64,000 bases of DNA from Prochlorococcus marinus str. MIT 9301. GTDB lineage: Bacteria > Cyanobacteriota > Cyanobacteriia > PCC-6307 > Cyanobiaceae. This document shows, one piece after another, positions 18,836-29,528 of the stretch (positions are counted from its first letter, which is position 1; every line of letters begins with the position of its first letter). The DNA is taken from contig NC_009091.1 of NCBI RefSeq assembly GCF_000015965.1, positions 1,426,001-1,490,000 on the forward strand, read 5' to 3'. The notes under the pieces were generated by a model. The model searched no databases, was not told the DNA's origin, and saw nothing but the letters and a program-made list of their open reading frames with translations. The translations under genes and the position numbers were made by a program.

Positions 18836-18949
18836 TTATTCAGTTGCTGTAATTAATCTTCCAATCAATACGATAAAAACAGCGGGCATTGCTATACCAA
18901 TTAATGGAACAAAAATTGAGGGTAAAAGACTTGGTAAATCAGATGGCAT
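18836..18949 (-). CDS. psaI: Photosystem I subunit VIII
   Basis: 37-aa single-span membrane protein, too short for ordinary gene calling. Translation gives MPSDLPSLLPSIFVPLIG, then a hydrophobic IAMPAVFIVLIG stretch and the end RLITATE. The LPSI(F/L)VP(L)xG pattern and length are typical of PsaI, which supports PsaL binding in photosystem I. Its position directly upstream of psaL matches other cyanobacteria. Confidence 0.93.
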   Translation of the reverse strand: MPSDLPSLLPSIFVPLIGIAMPAVFIVLIGRLITATE

Positions 18950-19041
18950 AGTTCTTTAAACATCTTTAAACACTTTAGTATTTATCTGCGAAATAGTGTT
19001 AATTTTATTACTGGATGATATAAAAATTATTAACTTTTTAC

Positions 19042-19422
19042 ATGATAAATTTTTTCGCAATTTTACTTATTATTTTTATAGGAATATTACTTATAGTTTT
19101 AAAAAAAAGAAGCTTTAAAAAGTTTATAAATAAAAGAAATACATACTCTATTAAATTAAACAAAAATAATAAATTTTCATCTAATAAAACTAGTTTTTTA
19201 TACAATAACGAAGAAAAAAAGTACTCAGTGTTTTATAAAAACTCTCAAAAAAATAAAATGCTTAGCCTTTTTCGGGGTAATAAGGAAAATAAATTAAAGG
19301 CATTAAAAATTGCGGAAGAATTGGCTGATAAATCAACATTACCAATTTTACGAAAAGGCTTAAGAGATATTTCTCCTGAAGTCGTTGAAATTTCAGCTTT
19401 ATTAATAAGAAAGTTCAAGTAA
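19042..19422 (+). CDS. Small membrane-anchored hypothetical protein with HEAT-like end
   Basis: 126 aa. An N-terminal transmembrane segment (FFAILLIIFIGILLIVL, residues 4-20) is followed by a very basic linker and a C-terminal helical pair (ALKIAEELADKSTLPILRKGL, then SPEVVEISALLIRKF) that resembles a single HEAT-type repeat. The function is not recognised; it may tether a protein partner to the membrane. It converges on the glycosyltransferase gene with 4 bp between stops. Confidence 0.6.
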   Translation: MINFFAILLIIFIGILLIVLKKRSFKKFINKRNTYSIKLNKNNKFSSNKTSFLYNNEEKKYSVFYKNSQKNKMLSLFRGNKENKLKALKIAEELADKSTLPILRKGLRDISPEVVEISALLIRKFK

Positions 19423-19426
19423 ACAC

Positions 19427-20389
19427 TCAATTTTGATTTGCACTGTTTATTGATCTAATTCTGTAAATTGGACGACTTTGACTTTCATGATATGTCCTTA
19501 TTAAAAGTTCGCTCAATAATCCAAAGCTAAATAATTGAACACCAGCAATTCCTAATATTAATGCAAACATCAGCAACGGACGATTTCCAATATCCTCACC
19601 CATTATTTTTAAAACTATCAAATAAGAAGTTATCGCAAGGCTACTGAAAATACTTATAATTCCAACGAAACCAAATCCATACATCGGTCTTGTTAAAAAT
19701 TTAGTCATAAACCAAACAGTTAGTAAATCCATTAAAACTCTAAAAGTTCTATCAATTCCATATTTACTAGATCCATATTGCCTTCTCCTATGATTTACTT
19801 TAATTTCTCTAATTCTTGCACCTTCAATATTTGCTAAAACGGGCAAAAACCTGTGAAGTTCACCATATAACTTTATATCTTCTATTATTTCTTTCTTAAA
19901 CGCTTTTAATGAGCAACCATAGTCATGCAACTTCAAACCTGTTACGTTAGCTATTAACTTATTCGCTATTTTTGATGGTATCTTTCTATTTATTAATTTA
20001 TCTTTTCTATCAAACCTCCAGCCACATACCAAATCATAACCATCGTTAATTTCTGAAATTAATAAAGGAATATCATTTGGATCATTCTGTAAATCCCCAT
20101 CCAACGTAATAACAATATCGCCCTTAGAATTATCAAAGCCCGCTGACATTGCTGCAGTTTGCCCATAATTTTTGCGAAGGGAAATTACTGACAACTCTTT
20201 AATTTTGAGAGTTAGTTGCTTTAATACTTGATGAGTATTATCTTTAGAACCATCATTTACAACAATCAATTCAAAATTAAATTTATGAAATGACATTACA
20301 TTTACAACTTCATCCAATAAAAGAGCAATACTCTCACTTTCATTGAAAACAGGGACGATAATAGAAATTAATTGTTTTATATCTGACAT
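19427..20389 (-). CDS. Family 2 glycosyltransferase, polyprenyl-phosphate type
   Basis: 320 aa. The GT-A domain begins SIIVPVFNESESIALLLDE, with NDGSKD for nucleotide binding, TLDGDLQNDP carrying the metal-binding acids, and DYGCSLKAF with RRQYGSSKYG as in DPM1/ArnC/GtrB-like enzymes. Two C-terminal transmembrane segments (FGFVGIISIFSSLAITSYLIV; PLLMFALILGIAGVQLFSFG) complete the GtrB/ArnC layout. It likely transfers a sugar to a polyprenyl phosphate at the cytoplasmic membrane for surface glycan synthesis; donor and acceptor cannot be told from sequence. Confidence 0.85.
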   Translation of the reverse strand: MSDIKQLISIIVPVFNESESIALLLDEVVNVMSFHKFNFELIVVNDGSKDNTHQVLKQLTLKIKELSVISLRKNYGQTAAMSAGFDNSKGDIVITLDGDLQNDPNDIPLLISEINDGYDLVCGWRFDRKDKLINRKIPSKIANKLIANVTGLKLHDYGCSLKAFKKEIIEDIKLYGELHRFLPVLANIEGARIREIKVNHRRRQYGSSKYGIDRTFRVLMDLLTVWFMTKFLTRPMYGFGFVGIISIFSSLAITSYLIVLKIMGEDIGNRPLLMFALILGIAGVQLFSFGLLSELLIRTYHESQSRPIYRIRSINSANQN

Positions 20390-20444
20390 TTATATTTAAT
20401 AATAATTACATAATTTTAACTTAATTTAGAACATTAAAATTAAA

Positions 20445-20473
20445 CAAAAAAAATCACCACAAAAGTGGTGATT
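20445..20473 (-). terminator. Rho-independent terminator of psaAB
   Basis: Perfect 9-bp stem (AATCACCAC at 20452-20460, GTGGTGATT at 20465-20473) with a four-base loop. Read on the minus strand it is followed at once by a run of Ts (the A-run at 20445-20452). It starts about 20 bp after the psaB stop codon. It is the clearest intrinsic terminator in the window. Confidence 0.93.
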
Positions 20474-20492
20474 CAAATTATTTAGGAAAAAT

Positions 20493-22721
20493 TTAACCAA
20501 ACTTACCTGAAGTTGATGCGATAACAAATGCACCGAATGTAAGAATGTTTCCAATCGTGAAATGTGCTAGTCCAACTAATCTAGCTTGAACAATTGAAAG
20601 TGCAACAGGTTTATCTCTCCAGCCAACAAGGTTAGCAATTGGAGTACGCTGATGTGCCCAAACTAATGTTTCAATTAACTCTTGCCAGTAACCACGCCAT
20701 GAAATTAGGAACATGAAACCAGTAGCCCAAACTAAGTGACCAAATAAGAACATCCAAGCCCAAGGAGATAAAGAATTTACTCCAAATGGATTATATCCAT
20801 TAATAAGTTGAGCAGAGTTTAACCAGAGATAATCTCTGAACCAACCCATTAGATAAGTTCCTGATTCGTTAAATTGTGCTACGTTACCCTGCCAAATTGC
20901 TAGGTGTTTCCAATGCCAGTAGAAAGTTACCCATGCTAGTAAATTTAATGCCCAGAACATAGCTAAGTACATAGCGTCCCAAGATGAACTATCACAAGTA
21001 CCTCCGCGCCCAGGTCCATCGCAAGGGAATGCATAACCTAAATCTTTCTTATCAGGAATTAATTTTGTACCTCTAGCATCAAGTGCACCTTTGATAAGGA
21101 TTAATGCAGTTGTATGAAGACCTAAAGCGATAGCATGGTGAACTAGGAAATCTGCAGGTCCGATGGGTAGGAAAGCACTTAATGCATCTTGTCTATTGAT
21201 AAGATCCATCCAGTAATGATTACCTGGTAGTGAATTAGCTGCTAGAGATGCTGAACTTGTAGGATCAGATAATAAAGCGTTAAAGCCGTACATCATCTTA
21301 CCTTGAGCAGCTTGAACGAATTGAGCAAATACTGGCTCTATTAGAATTTGCTTTTCAGGATTACCAAAAGCTACAACGACATCGTTGTGAACATAAATTC
21401 CAAGAGTATGAAATCCAAGCAACATTGTTACCCAACTAAGATGACTTATCAAAGCTTCCTTTGTTCCAAGTACTCTTGCTAAAACATTATCTTTATTTAG
21501 TTCAGGATCATAATCTCTTACAAAGAAAATGGCTCCATGAGCAAATGCACCAACCATCAAGAACATTGCTATGTACTGATGATGACTATATAAAGCAGAT
21601 TGTGTGGTGTAGTCCCTGGCAATAAAAGCATAAGAGGGAAGTGCACCCATATGTTGGGCTACAAGAGAAGTTGCTACACCAAGTGATGCTAATGCTAATC
21701 CAAGTTGGAAATGTAATGAGTTATTGACAGTTTCATATATTCCATCGTGGTTAATTCCGAAACTACCTTTATGAGGATCATTAGGGTGTCTTGTATTATG
21801 AGCTTCTGTAATTTCTTTAAGGCTATGACCAATACCAAAAGTATTTCTATACATATGACCTGCAATTACAAAAACTGTTCCAATCGCAATATGATGATGT
21901 GCAATGTCAGTAAGCCATAATGCTTCACTTTGAGGGTGAAGACCACCTAAGAAAGTAAAGATTGCTGTACCAGCTCCCTCAGCTGTTCCAAAAACTTGAT
22001 CTAGAGAATCAGGATTTTGAGCATATGCTCCCCAGTTTAAAGTAAAGAAAGGAGCTAGTCCTGCAGGGTGTGGAAGCACTGTTAACCAGTTATCCCAACC
22101 TACATGTTGACCTCTTGATTCAGGTATAGCAACATGAACTAAATGTCCTGTCCAAGCAATACTACTAAAACCAAATAAGACAGCTAAATGATGATTTAAT
22201 CTTGACTCTGCATTTTTAAACCAAGCTAAAGAAGGTCTGAATTTAGGCTGTAAGTGTAGCCAACCTGCAAATAGAGTCCAACAAGCCAAAATACTCATAA
22301 ATATTGAAGCTTGGAAGAGTTGCTCATTGGTTCTCATTCCAATTGTGTACCACCAATGGTAGAGACCTGAGTAAGCTATGTTTACTGGACCACTAGCTCC
22401 AGCTTGTGTCATTGCCTCTGTTATGCCAGATCCAAAATGTGGATCCCAAATAGCATGAGCAATAGGACGAACGTGGGTTGGATCAAGTACAAATTGCTCG
22501 AAGTTACCTTGCCAAGCAATATGAAACAAGTTACCAGCTACCCAAAGCGCTATTATTGCTAAATGACCAAAATGAGTAGAGAAAAGTTTCTGATAAAGCT
22601 TTTCTTCGGTCATACCATCATGACTTTCAAAGTCGTGAGCGGTAGCTATTCCGTACCATATTCGTCTGGTTGTAGGGTCCTGAGCTAGACCCTGGTTAAA
22701 TGATGGAAATTTTGTTGCCAT
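20493..22721 (-). CDS. psaB: Photosystem I P700 apoprotein A2
   Basis: 742 aa, 11 transmembrane helices. Binds P700, the A0/A1 cofactors and, with PsaA, the FX 4Fe-4S cluster; the FX loop [12 protein letters not shown] is present. The N-terminus [20 protein letters not shown] is typical. It follows psaA by 27 bp and is followed by a strong terminator. No Shine-Dalgarno sequence is visible in the 27-bp leader; instead it contains TTCACCTC, the complement of one. Confidence 0.99.
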
Positions 22722-22748
22722 TGAATTAAAGAGGTGAAGTTCAGGTAA

Positions 22749-25052
22749 TTAGCCCAGGCCGAAAAGGCGAGCATGGAAGAAAGCCCATGTGGTAGCAATA
22801 CCACCGACAAGGAAGTGTGTTACACCTACTGCTCTACCCTGAGTGATAGATAAAGCTCTTGGTTGAATGGTTGGGGCTACTTTAAGTTTGTTGTGTGCCC
22901 AAACAATTGATTCGAATAATTCTTGCCAATATCCGCGTCCACTAAAGAGGAACATTAAACTAAATGCCCATATGAAGTGAGCTCCTAAGAACATCAAACC
23001 GTACATGCTTATGGATTGACCATAACTTGTTAATACTTGAGAAGCTTGCGCCCAAAGGAAATCTCTTAACCAACCATTAATAGTAATGGAACTTTGTGCG
23101 AAGTTACCACCGGTAAGGCCCCAAACATCACTCTGCATTTTCCAAGAGAAGTGGAAAATAACTATGGATAAACAGTTATACATCCAGAAAAGGGCTAAGA
23201 ACACGTGATCCCATGAAGAAACTTGACATGTACCACCTCTACCAGGTCCATCACAAGGGAATCTAAATCCTAAAGAAGCTTTATCAGGGATCAACCTTGA
23301 ACTTCTTGCATAAAGAACTCCTTTAAGAAGTATCAAAACAGTAACGTGAATTTGGAAAGCATGAATATGATGAATCATTAAATCAGCAGTCCCTAATGGA
23401 ATCGGAGCTATAGCAACCTTTCCACCCACTTCTACTAAACTTCCGTTAAAAACTTCACTCAAAGCTTTGTGAGGTAGAGCTTCTGCAGTACCTGCTAAAA
23501 GAGAAGTTCCAACAGCAGATGCTTGAATACTCTGTACCCATTGAGCAAAAATTGGCTGAAGTTGGATTGCAGAATCACTAAACATATCTTGGGGTCTTCC
23601 CAAAGCTCTCATAGTATCGTTGTGAATATAGAGTCCAAAACTATGAAATCCTAACCACATACATACCCAGTTCAAGTGACTGATTAGGGCATCTCTTGCT
23701 TTAAGAATTCTGTCTAATACATTATCAATATGTTTTGCTGGATCGTAATCTCTGACCATTGCAATTCCAGCATGCGCTCCTGCACCTACTATGAATAATC
23801 CACCTATCCACATGTGATGAGTAAATAATCCAAGAACTGTCATGTAGTCAGTAGCTATATATGGATATGGAGGCATCGCATACATATGATGAGATACAAG
23901 TATGCTTATTGATCCAAGCATTGCTAGGTTTACCGCAAGCTGGGCATGTCTACTTTCTGCCATGAACTCAAAAAGACCTTGATGACCTTTAGGAGCAGGG
24001 AATAATATTGGGTCTCCTTGCTGTGAATCTAATATTTCTTTCATACTATGACCAATACCATAATTGGTTCTATACATATGACCACCAATGATTGCTATTA
24101 CACCAAAAGCTAAATGATGATGTGAAACATCAGTCATCCATAAACTTCCTGTAACAGGGTTAAGTCCGCCTTTGAAAGTGAGAAAGTCTGAGAAAGCTAA
24201 CCAGTTTAAGCTAAAGAAATTACCTGTACCACTTGCTAATCCTGGGAATATCTGACCAATAATTTGTGGATCACAGAGTTGATGCGGCATAGGCATATCT
24301 GCAATAGTTGCTATCTCTTTACCATTGATGACTAAAGGAGAGCCTGCATCAATTGCATCTAAAAGAGCTGCTGTAGGAGCTCCTATATGAATACAGTGAC
24401 CAGCCCATGCTAAAGATCCTAATCCGACTAAACCAGCTATATGGTGGTTTAGCATAGACTCAATATCTTGGAACCACTCCATTTTTGGAGCGGCTTTATG
24501 ATAATGAAAAATTCCCGCATGAAGCATAAGTGCAGCCATTACTACAGCACCTATTGCTAATGCCATCAGTTCACTCTCGTTAGTAATTCCCCATGCTCTC
24601 CACATGTGGAATATTCCTGAACTGATTTGAATACCATTGTAGTTAGCACCAAGATCAGCATTAAGCATTTCTTGACCAACAATTGCCCAAACTTGCTGAG
24701 CACCTGGCTTGACATGAGTTGGATCAGCTAACCAACCTGAATAATTAGAAAATCTTGCTCCATGGAAAAATGCAGCACTCATCCATATAAAAATGACTGC
24801 AAGATGTCCAAAATGAGCTGAAAAGATTTTTCTTGTTGCTTCTTCAGCATCGCCTGTATGCACATCAAAATCATGTGCATCTGCATGTAAATTCCAGATC
24901 CAAGTAGTAGTTTTTGGACCCTTAGATAATTTAGTTGACCAGAAACCTGGCTTATCTAATTTGGCAAAATCAATAGGTCTTGGATCGGCCTTAACAGGAT
25001 CCTCCAAAACCTTTTTGTTTTTTTCTCCACTTTCTGGTGGGCTGATGGTCAT
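22749..25052 (-). CDS. psaA: Photosystem I P700 apoprotein A1
   Basis: 767 aa, 11 transmembrane helices, partner of PsaB. The FX cluster loop [12 protein letters not shown] is intact. The N-terminus [12 protein letters not shown] and the histidine-rich helices ([17 protein letters not shown]) are typical. A good Shine-Dalgarno sequence GAGGTG lies just upstream of the ATG. First gene of the psaAB operon, transcribed from a 335-bp regulatory region with several inverted repeats. Confidence 0.99.
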   Translation of the reverse strand: MTISPPESGEKNKKVLEDPVKADPRPIDFAKLDKPGFWSTKLSKGPKTTTWIWNLHADAHDFDVHTGDAEEATRKIFSAHFGHLAVIFIWMSAAFFHGARFSNYSGWLADPTHVKPGAQQVWAIVGQEMLNADLGANYNGIQISSGIFHMWRAWGITNESELMALAIGAVVMAALMLHAGIFHYHKAAPKMEWFQDIESMLNHHIAGLVGLGSLAWAGHCIHIGAPTAALLDAIDAGSPLVINGKEIATIADMPMPHQLCDPQIIGQIFPGLASGTGNFFSLNWLAFSDFLTFKGGLNPVTGSLWMTDVSHHHLAFGVIAIIGGHMYRTNYGIGHSMKEILDSQQGDPILFPAPKGHQGLFEFMAESRHAQLAVNLAMLGSISILVSHHMYAMPPYPYIATDYMTVLGLFTHHMWIGGLFIVGAGAHAGIAMVRDYDPAKHIDNVLDRILKARDALISHLNWVCMWLGFHSFGLYIHNDTMRALGRPQDMFSDSAIQLQPIFAQWVQSIQASAVGTSLLAGTAEALPHKALSEVFNGSLVEVGGKVAIAPIPLGTADLMIHHIHAFQIHVTVLILLKGVLYARSSRLIPDKASLGFRFPCDGPGRGGTCQVSSWDHVFLALFWMYNCLSIVIFHFSWKMQSDVWGLTGGNFAQSSITINGWLRDFLWAQASQVLTSYGQSISMYGLMFLGAHFIWAFSLMFLFSGRGYWQELFESIVWAHNKLKVAPTIQPRALSITQGRAVGVTHFLVGGIATTWAFFHARLFGLG

Positions 25053-25387
25053 CTAGCACCTCGAAAATAATTGACATTAAAGCCGATTGATCGGATCTTG
25101 AACTTATTTTTAATGATAATGTTCAAGAAAACGAATCCTTCGAAACTTTAAATATTCGTTTCAAAAATAATAAGGCAAAGATTCTTTCGTTATGCATTAA
25201 CGTAACAAATGTTCTAATGATTGTTACTATATGAATATTTTGTTAAATTTTAGTCTATGACTAGATTATGAGTATTTTTACTCAAATTTTAAATAAATTT
25301 CTTAAATTTTTTTTTATATTTCAAAAGAAATTTCTTAAAATCCAGCGAGAGGATATAATTTCATCGTAACTATCAATAGTTTCTGAT
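25053..25387. promoter_or_regulatory. Divergent psaA / cbiG-cobJ regulatory region (335 bp)
   Basis: No coding sequence. Inverted repeats seen: CCGATTGATCGG (25083-25094); TCTTGAAC/GTTCAAGA (25096-25103, 25121-25128); GAAAC/GTTTC (25142-25146, 25158-25162); GTAACAA/TTGTTAC (25202-25208, 25221-25227), which overlaps a possible minus-strand TATAGT at 25226-25231; and the palindrome AAGAAATTTCTT (25325-25336). AAATTTCTTAAA occurs twice (25295-25306, 25328-25339). The psaA leader could be about 165 bases. No clear RpaB/HLR1 direct repeat was recognised. Confidence 0.55.
25354..25359 (+). promoter_or_regulatory. Possible -10 element for cbiG-cobJ
   Basis: TATAAT 28 bp upstream of the TTG start codon; the leader would be about 20 bases. 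The palindrome AAGAAATTTCTT (25325-25336) lies where the -35 element would be and could be an operator. Confidence 0.45.
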
Positions 25388-27190
25388 TTGAAAGGAATTG
25401 CTATAGGTCTATCTAATAATTCAAAAGAAATTTTAAAAAGGCTTAAAAAAACCGAATTTGTAAAAGATATATATATTGCAGGTTCTTCAAAAGATGATGG
25501 AATGCAAAATGAACTTATTCAAGTACAAAAACCTAGAGAAATCTTACTTAAAAAATGGCCCGAGATAGATTTAATAATTTTTGTAGGCTCAATTGCTGCA
25601 TCAATAAGAATAATAAACTCTTTTTTAACCTCTAAAGATCAAGACCCAGGCATTATTGTTATAGATAACAAATGTTCCAAGGTAATTCCTTTAATTGGCT
25701 TACATCAGTCAAATTCGCAAAATATTGCATATCAAATTGCTAATTTACTCGGTGGCGAAATAATAGAAACTAATAATTCCAATGATCAAAGCTTCTTAAA
25801 TCTTGATGCATTTGGAAATCAATGGGGTTGGAAAAGATCTGGCAAAATAAAGGATTGGTCAAAACTAGTAATTAAACAAGCTAAGAACGAAGAAATATTT
25901 TGCAAACAATCATCTGGAAATAGCTTATGGAATACTTCAGAATCAGGGGCAATGATTAATCAAATTAATGAAAAAGAAATTGAAAAACTAGATTCAACAT
26001 TTCATGTGAGTATATTCAAAAATAATGAAAGAAATTGGCATCCTCCCGTATTGTGGATTGGTATTGGATGTGAAAGAAATACAAGCAAAGAGTTAATAGA
26101 AAATTCTTTAAATAATTTTTTGGAGTCAAGAAATTTATCACAGCAATCAATTGCGGGATTTGCAACTATTGATATAAAAAAAGATGAAAAAGGGATTTTA
26201 GAACTTTCTGAAGAAAAAAACTTGCCTATAAAGTTTTTTAGTAAAGAAGATCTTTCAACAATAATTGTTCCAAATCCATCAAATGTCGTACAAAATGAAA
26301 TTGGCACACCTTCCGTAGCAGAAGCCTCTTGCTTACTCGCAGCAGGAGAAGAATCAAAATTATTAGAAGAAAAAAGAATTTTTAAAAATCAATTTGGGGC
26401 AGTAACTATCGCTGTAGCAGAGTCAAAAAATCAGTATAATCCAACCCATGGTGAAATACATATTATTGGAAGTGGTCCTGGTGATATCTCCTTCCTAACC
26501 AGTAATGCAAAAAAAGCACTTTCAAGATGTACTGTCTGGATCGGATACAAAATGTATTTAGATTTAATTAAGCCCTTAAAAAGGAGTGATCAAGTTTTAA
26601 TTAAAAGTAAACTTACTGAAGAAAAAGAGAGATGTAGTAAAGCAATTAAACTAGCGGAGGAAGGAATAAAAGTGGCTTTAATTTCTTCAGGTGAATCTGG
26701 ATTTTATGGCATGGCTGGTTTACTTTTAGAATTGCTTCAAAAAATAAAAAAAGAATATAGACCTTACTTTCAAGTACACCCAGGTATAAGTAGTGTTCAA
26801 TTAGCGGCTGCGATTAGTGGAGCACCACTAATGAATGACTTTTGTTCAATAAGCTTAAGCGATAAATTAACTCCATGGCCTTTAATAGAAAAAAGAATTG
26901 AAGGTGCTCTAGTGGGTGACTTTGTAATAGCTTTATTTAATCCTCAATCCATTGAAAGAAATTGGCAATTGAAAAGTGTAATAAATAGATGTTTACAATC
27001 TAGGCATATGGATACTCCAGTTTTAATAGCTAGAGAAGTAGGGAGAGAAAATCAAACCAAAAAATTTTTTACTTTAAACACCATTCCTTTTAAAGAGATT
27101 GATATGTTAACAGTCATCATTATTGGCAATTCTCAAACAACTTTAGTTGACGAAATTTTTCTGACCCCCAGAGGATATTTACAAAATTAA
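25388..27190 (+). CDS. cobJ: CbiG-CobJ fusion: cobalt-precorrin-5A hydrolase / precorrin-3B C17-methyltransferase
   Basis: 600 aa bifunctional corrinoid-synthesis enzyme. Residues about 1-330 match CbiG: an N-terminal Rossmann-like part with FVGSIAASIRIINSFL and a C-terminal part with ILWIGIGCERNTSKE-like sequence. Residues about 355-600 are a SAM-dependent CobJ/CbiH methyltransferase: GEIHIIGSGPGDISFLT at its N-terminus, LISSGESGFYGMAG, VHPGISSVQLAAAISGAP and GDFVIALFNPQS. Start is TTG. This fusion fits the ring-contraction steps of the cyanobacterial (pseudo)cobalamin pathway, where the two activities act close together. Divergent from psaA. Confidence 0.92.
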   Translation: MKGIAIGLSNNSKEILKRLKKTEFVKDIYIAGSSKDDGMQNELIQVQKPREILLKKWPEIDLIIFVGSIAASIRIINSFLTSKDQDPGIIVIDNKCSKVIPLIGLHQSNSQNIAYQIANLLGGEIIETNNSNDQSFLNLDAFGNQWGWKRSGKIKDWSKLVIKQAKNEEIFCKQSSGNSLWNTSESGAMINQINEKEIEKLDSTFHVSIFKNNERNWHPPVLWIGIGCERNTSKELIENSLNNFLESRNLSQQSIAGFATIDIKKDEKGILELSEEKNLPIKFFSKEDLSTIIVPNPSNVVQNEIGTPSVAEASCLLAAGEESKLLEEKRIFKNQFGAVTIAVAESKNQYNPTHGEIHIIGSGPGDISFLTSNAKKALSRCTVWIGYKMYLDLIKPLKRSDQVLIKSKLTEEKERCSKAIKLAEEGIKVALISSGESGFYGMAGLLLELLQKIKKEYRPYFQVHPGISSVQLAAAISGAPLMNDFCSISLSDKLTPWPLIEKRIEGALVGDFVIALFNPQSIERNWQLKSVINRCLQSRHMDTPVLIAREVGRENQTKKFFTLNTIPFKEIDMLTVIIIGNSQTTLVDEIFLTPRGYLQN

Positions 27191-27286
27191 GTTTAGGTAA
27201 TTGATAATTTTATAAATAGAATTTTTTTCTTTGCTTTTTCTTTATAAGAATACTAATCTTTGATAATAATGATGCAATAAAAAAAA

Positions 27287-28075
27287 TTGAAAAATATTGG
27301 TTTAATTTTGTTTGACATTGATGGGGTAATTCGCAGCGTAGAAAATAGTTACAGACTTTCATTAAAAAAAACAGTTTACAAATTTTCCGGATGGGAGCCA
27401 AGTTATATCGATATTGATAATGCAAAAAATGAAGGGATCTGGAATAATGACTGGGATTTAAGTTTAGAACTTATAAAAAGATATATAAAAAAAGAGAACT
27501 TAAATCTCAAAATTCCTCCAAGAGAGGAAATAGTAAAGTGTTTTGAAGAGTTTTACTTTGGTGGAGATCCAAATAAAGATAGTAAATATTGGTCTGGTTA
27601 CATTGCAAATGAGAAGTTATTAGTTGATAAAAAGTTTTTTGATTTAATTCAAGGTAAAGGAATAATCTGGGGTTTTGTTAGTGGTGCAGAGTCTGCTTCT
27701 GCAAAATTTGTTTTAGAAAAAAGACTTGGACTAAAATCACCACCATTAATATCTATGGGAGATGCCCCTGACAAGCCTGATCCAAGAGGTTTTATTAACT
27801 TATCAAAAAAGCTTGTTGGAGATAAACTTGGCGAATCAAATATTCCCATTGCATATGTAGGAGATACTATTGCAGATATAAATACAGTTATGAACGCTAG
27901 AAAGGAAATACCATCTCAGAAATTCATCAGTATCGGAATAGCTCCACCTCATTTACATGTAGATTCTCTATTAGAAGAACGTAATTCTTACGAAACAAAT
28001 CTAAGGAGTGCAGGCGCTGACTTGATTTTAAATTCTATTTATGACCTTAAAGATATTAATCTTGAATTATTTTAA
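27287..28075 (+). CDS. HAD-superfamily hydrolase (TIGR01548-like)
   Basis: 262 aa, TTG start. Motif I FDIDGVIRS has the nucleophile and acid Asp10/Asp12, motif II is FVSGAES, and motifs III/IV are KPDPRGF and YVGDTIADI. The sequence fits the cyanobacterial HAD family TIGR01548, whose substrate is not known; a small phosphometabolite phosphatase is likely. The conserved opening KNIGLILFDIDGVIRSVENSYR supports the start. tRNA-Ser follows on the other strand. Confidence 0.8.
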   Translation: MKNIGLILFDIDGVIRSVENSYRLSLKKTVYKFSGWEPSYIDIDNAKNEGIWNNDWDLSLELIKRYIKKENLNLKIPPREEIVKCFEEFYFGGDPNKDSKYWSGYIANEKLLVDKKFFDLIQGKGIIWGFVSGAESASAKFVLEKRLGLKSPPLISMGDAPDKPDPRGFINLSKKLVGDKLGESNIPIAYVGDTIADINTVMNARKEIPSQKFISIGIAPPHLHVDSLLEERNSYETNLRSAGADLILNSIYDLKDINLELF

Positions 28076-28110
28076 AACAAATATTAATTAAAAATTTTCT
28101 AAATAAATCA

Positions 28111-28199
28111 CGGAGAGGGAGGGATTCGAACCCTCGACAAAAGTTACCTCCTGTAACTCCTTAGCAGGGAGCCGCTTTCAACCACTCAGCCACCTCTCC
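28111..28199 (-). tRNA. tRNA-Ser(GCU)
   Basis: 89-base class II tRNA. The acceptor stem GGAGAGG pairs with CCTCTCC, the T loop has GGTTCGAATCC, the anticodon loop is CTGCTAA with anticodon GCU, and a long variable arm is present. Discriminator is G and CCA is not encoded. Reads codons AGU and AGC. Confidence 0.97.
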
Positions 28200-28260
28200 A
28201 GTTCTTATACATTATCAATTTTTCTGCAAACATTCAAAATTTTTTATTTATTCGAAATGT

Positions 28261-29460
28261 CTAATCTACTTGAACTTTCGGTAATCTATTTTTAAAAGAA
28301 CAAAGAATTTCCCAGGGGATAGTATTAGATTTTCTTGACCATTCAAGAGGAGAAATTGTTTTATCTCCATCAGATCCTAGTAATACCATGATACTACCAA
28401 CTTTAATTTCCTTGGAATCTGTTATGTCTACCATCATTTGGTCCATAGTTATAGATCCAACTTGAGGATAAAATTTATTATTATGAATAACTTTAATCTT
28501 GCCTGAAAGATTTCTTGGTACACCATCTGCATAACCAATACTTAATACAGCTAACTTAGTTTTTCTATTACTTACAAATTTGCCTCCATAACTTACACTT
28601 ACCCCTTTATCAATAGTTCTTATAAAAGCTACTTTGACCTTCAAAGATAAAGCTGGTTTAAGTAATAAATTTTTATCTATTTTAGCTAGAGGACTGTATC
28701 CGTACATTGAAAGCCCAACACGTACCATGTGAAAATGAAAATCTTTGCTAAGAAGCATGCCCGCTGAATTAGCCAAATGAATCTTAATTTCATTATTTCT
28801 ATCAAAATTAATTTGCTTTAATAATTCATTGAACTTCAGTCTTTGTGATTGTGTAATACTTTGAGAATCTAATGCGTTATTTTCATCTGCAGATGATAAA
28901 TGACTATATATTCCTTCTATTGAAATGTTCTCAAAAGATTTTATTTTTTCAAATTGCTGAATAAATTTTTTAGATTCAAATCCTAATCTTGACATTCCAG
29001 TATCAACCTTAAGATGTAAAGAAAATTTTAACCCAAAGTGCTTCCCGATATTATTGCAAACTAAACACTCTCTTATACTACTTATAGTTGGCATAAGGTC
29101 ATTTTTAAAGGATATTATTAAATCTCTTTTTGTATATAGATTTCCTAAAATAAGAATTGGTTTTTTAACTCCAAAAGAACGTAGCTTAATCCCTTCTTCT
29201 AAAGTTGCAACGCCTAATTCCGAAGCTCCGCCTTTAATTGCGTAGTCACATACTACTTTTGCATCATGTCCATATCCATCAGCTTTGACAACCGCCATAA
29301 ATTGACAATTTTTTCTTAATTTTGTTCTTAATTGCCTTACATTTGTCTCCAATGCTTTGCCTTTAACTTCAATCCATGCCCTTTGTTTTGGATCTATATC
29401 TTGTTTAAAAAATGAATATTTATCAAAATTAAATTCCTGGTTAGATTTCCGAATTTGCAT
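28261..29460 (-). CDS. alr: Alanine racemase
   Basis: 399 aa. PLP enzyme that makes D-alanine for peptidoglycan. The PLP lysine is Lys59 in MAVVKADGYGH; SYGGKFV carries the catalytic tyrosine, and HLKVDTGMSRLGF and LSIGYADGVPR are family signatures. It has an N-terminal extension of about 25 residues before the RAWIEV start of the barrel. Divergent from the HNH gene. Confidence 0.96.
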   Translation of the reverse strand: MQIRKSNQEFNFDKYSFFKQDIDPKQRAWIEVKGKALETNVRQLRTKLRKNCQFMAVVKADGYGHDAKVVCDYAIKGGASELGVATLEEGIKLRSFGVKKPILILGNLYTKRDLIISFKNDLMPTISSIRECLVCNNIGKHFGLKFSLHLKVDTGMSRLGFESKKFIQQFEKIKSFENISIEGIYSHLSSADENNALDSQSITQSQRLKFNELLKQINFDRNNEIKIHLANSAGMLLSKDFHFHMVRVGLSMYGYSPLAKIDKNLLLKPALSLKVKVAFIRTIDKGVSVSYGGKFVSNRKTKLAVLSIGYADGVPRNLSGKIKVIHNNKFYPQVGSITMDQMMVDITDSKEIKVGSIMVLLGSDGDKTISPLEWSRKSNTIPWEILCSFKNRLPKVQVD

Positions 29461-29528
29461 TAACTTTGCACAATTGTATGCGCTTATTGAAATATACAGT
29501 TAGCATGACATGTAAATTGTATTTTGGC

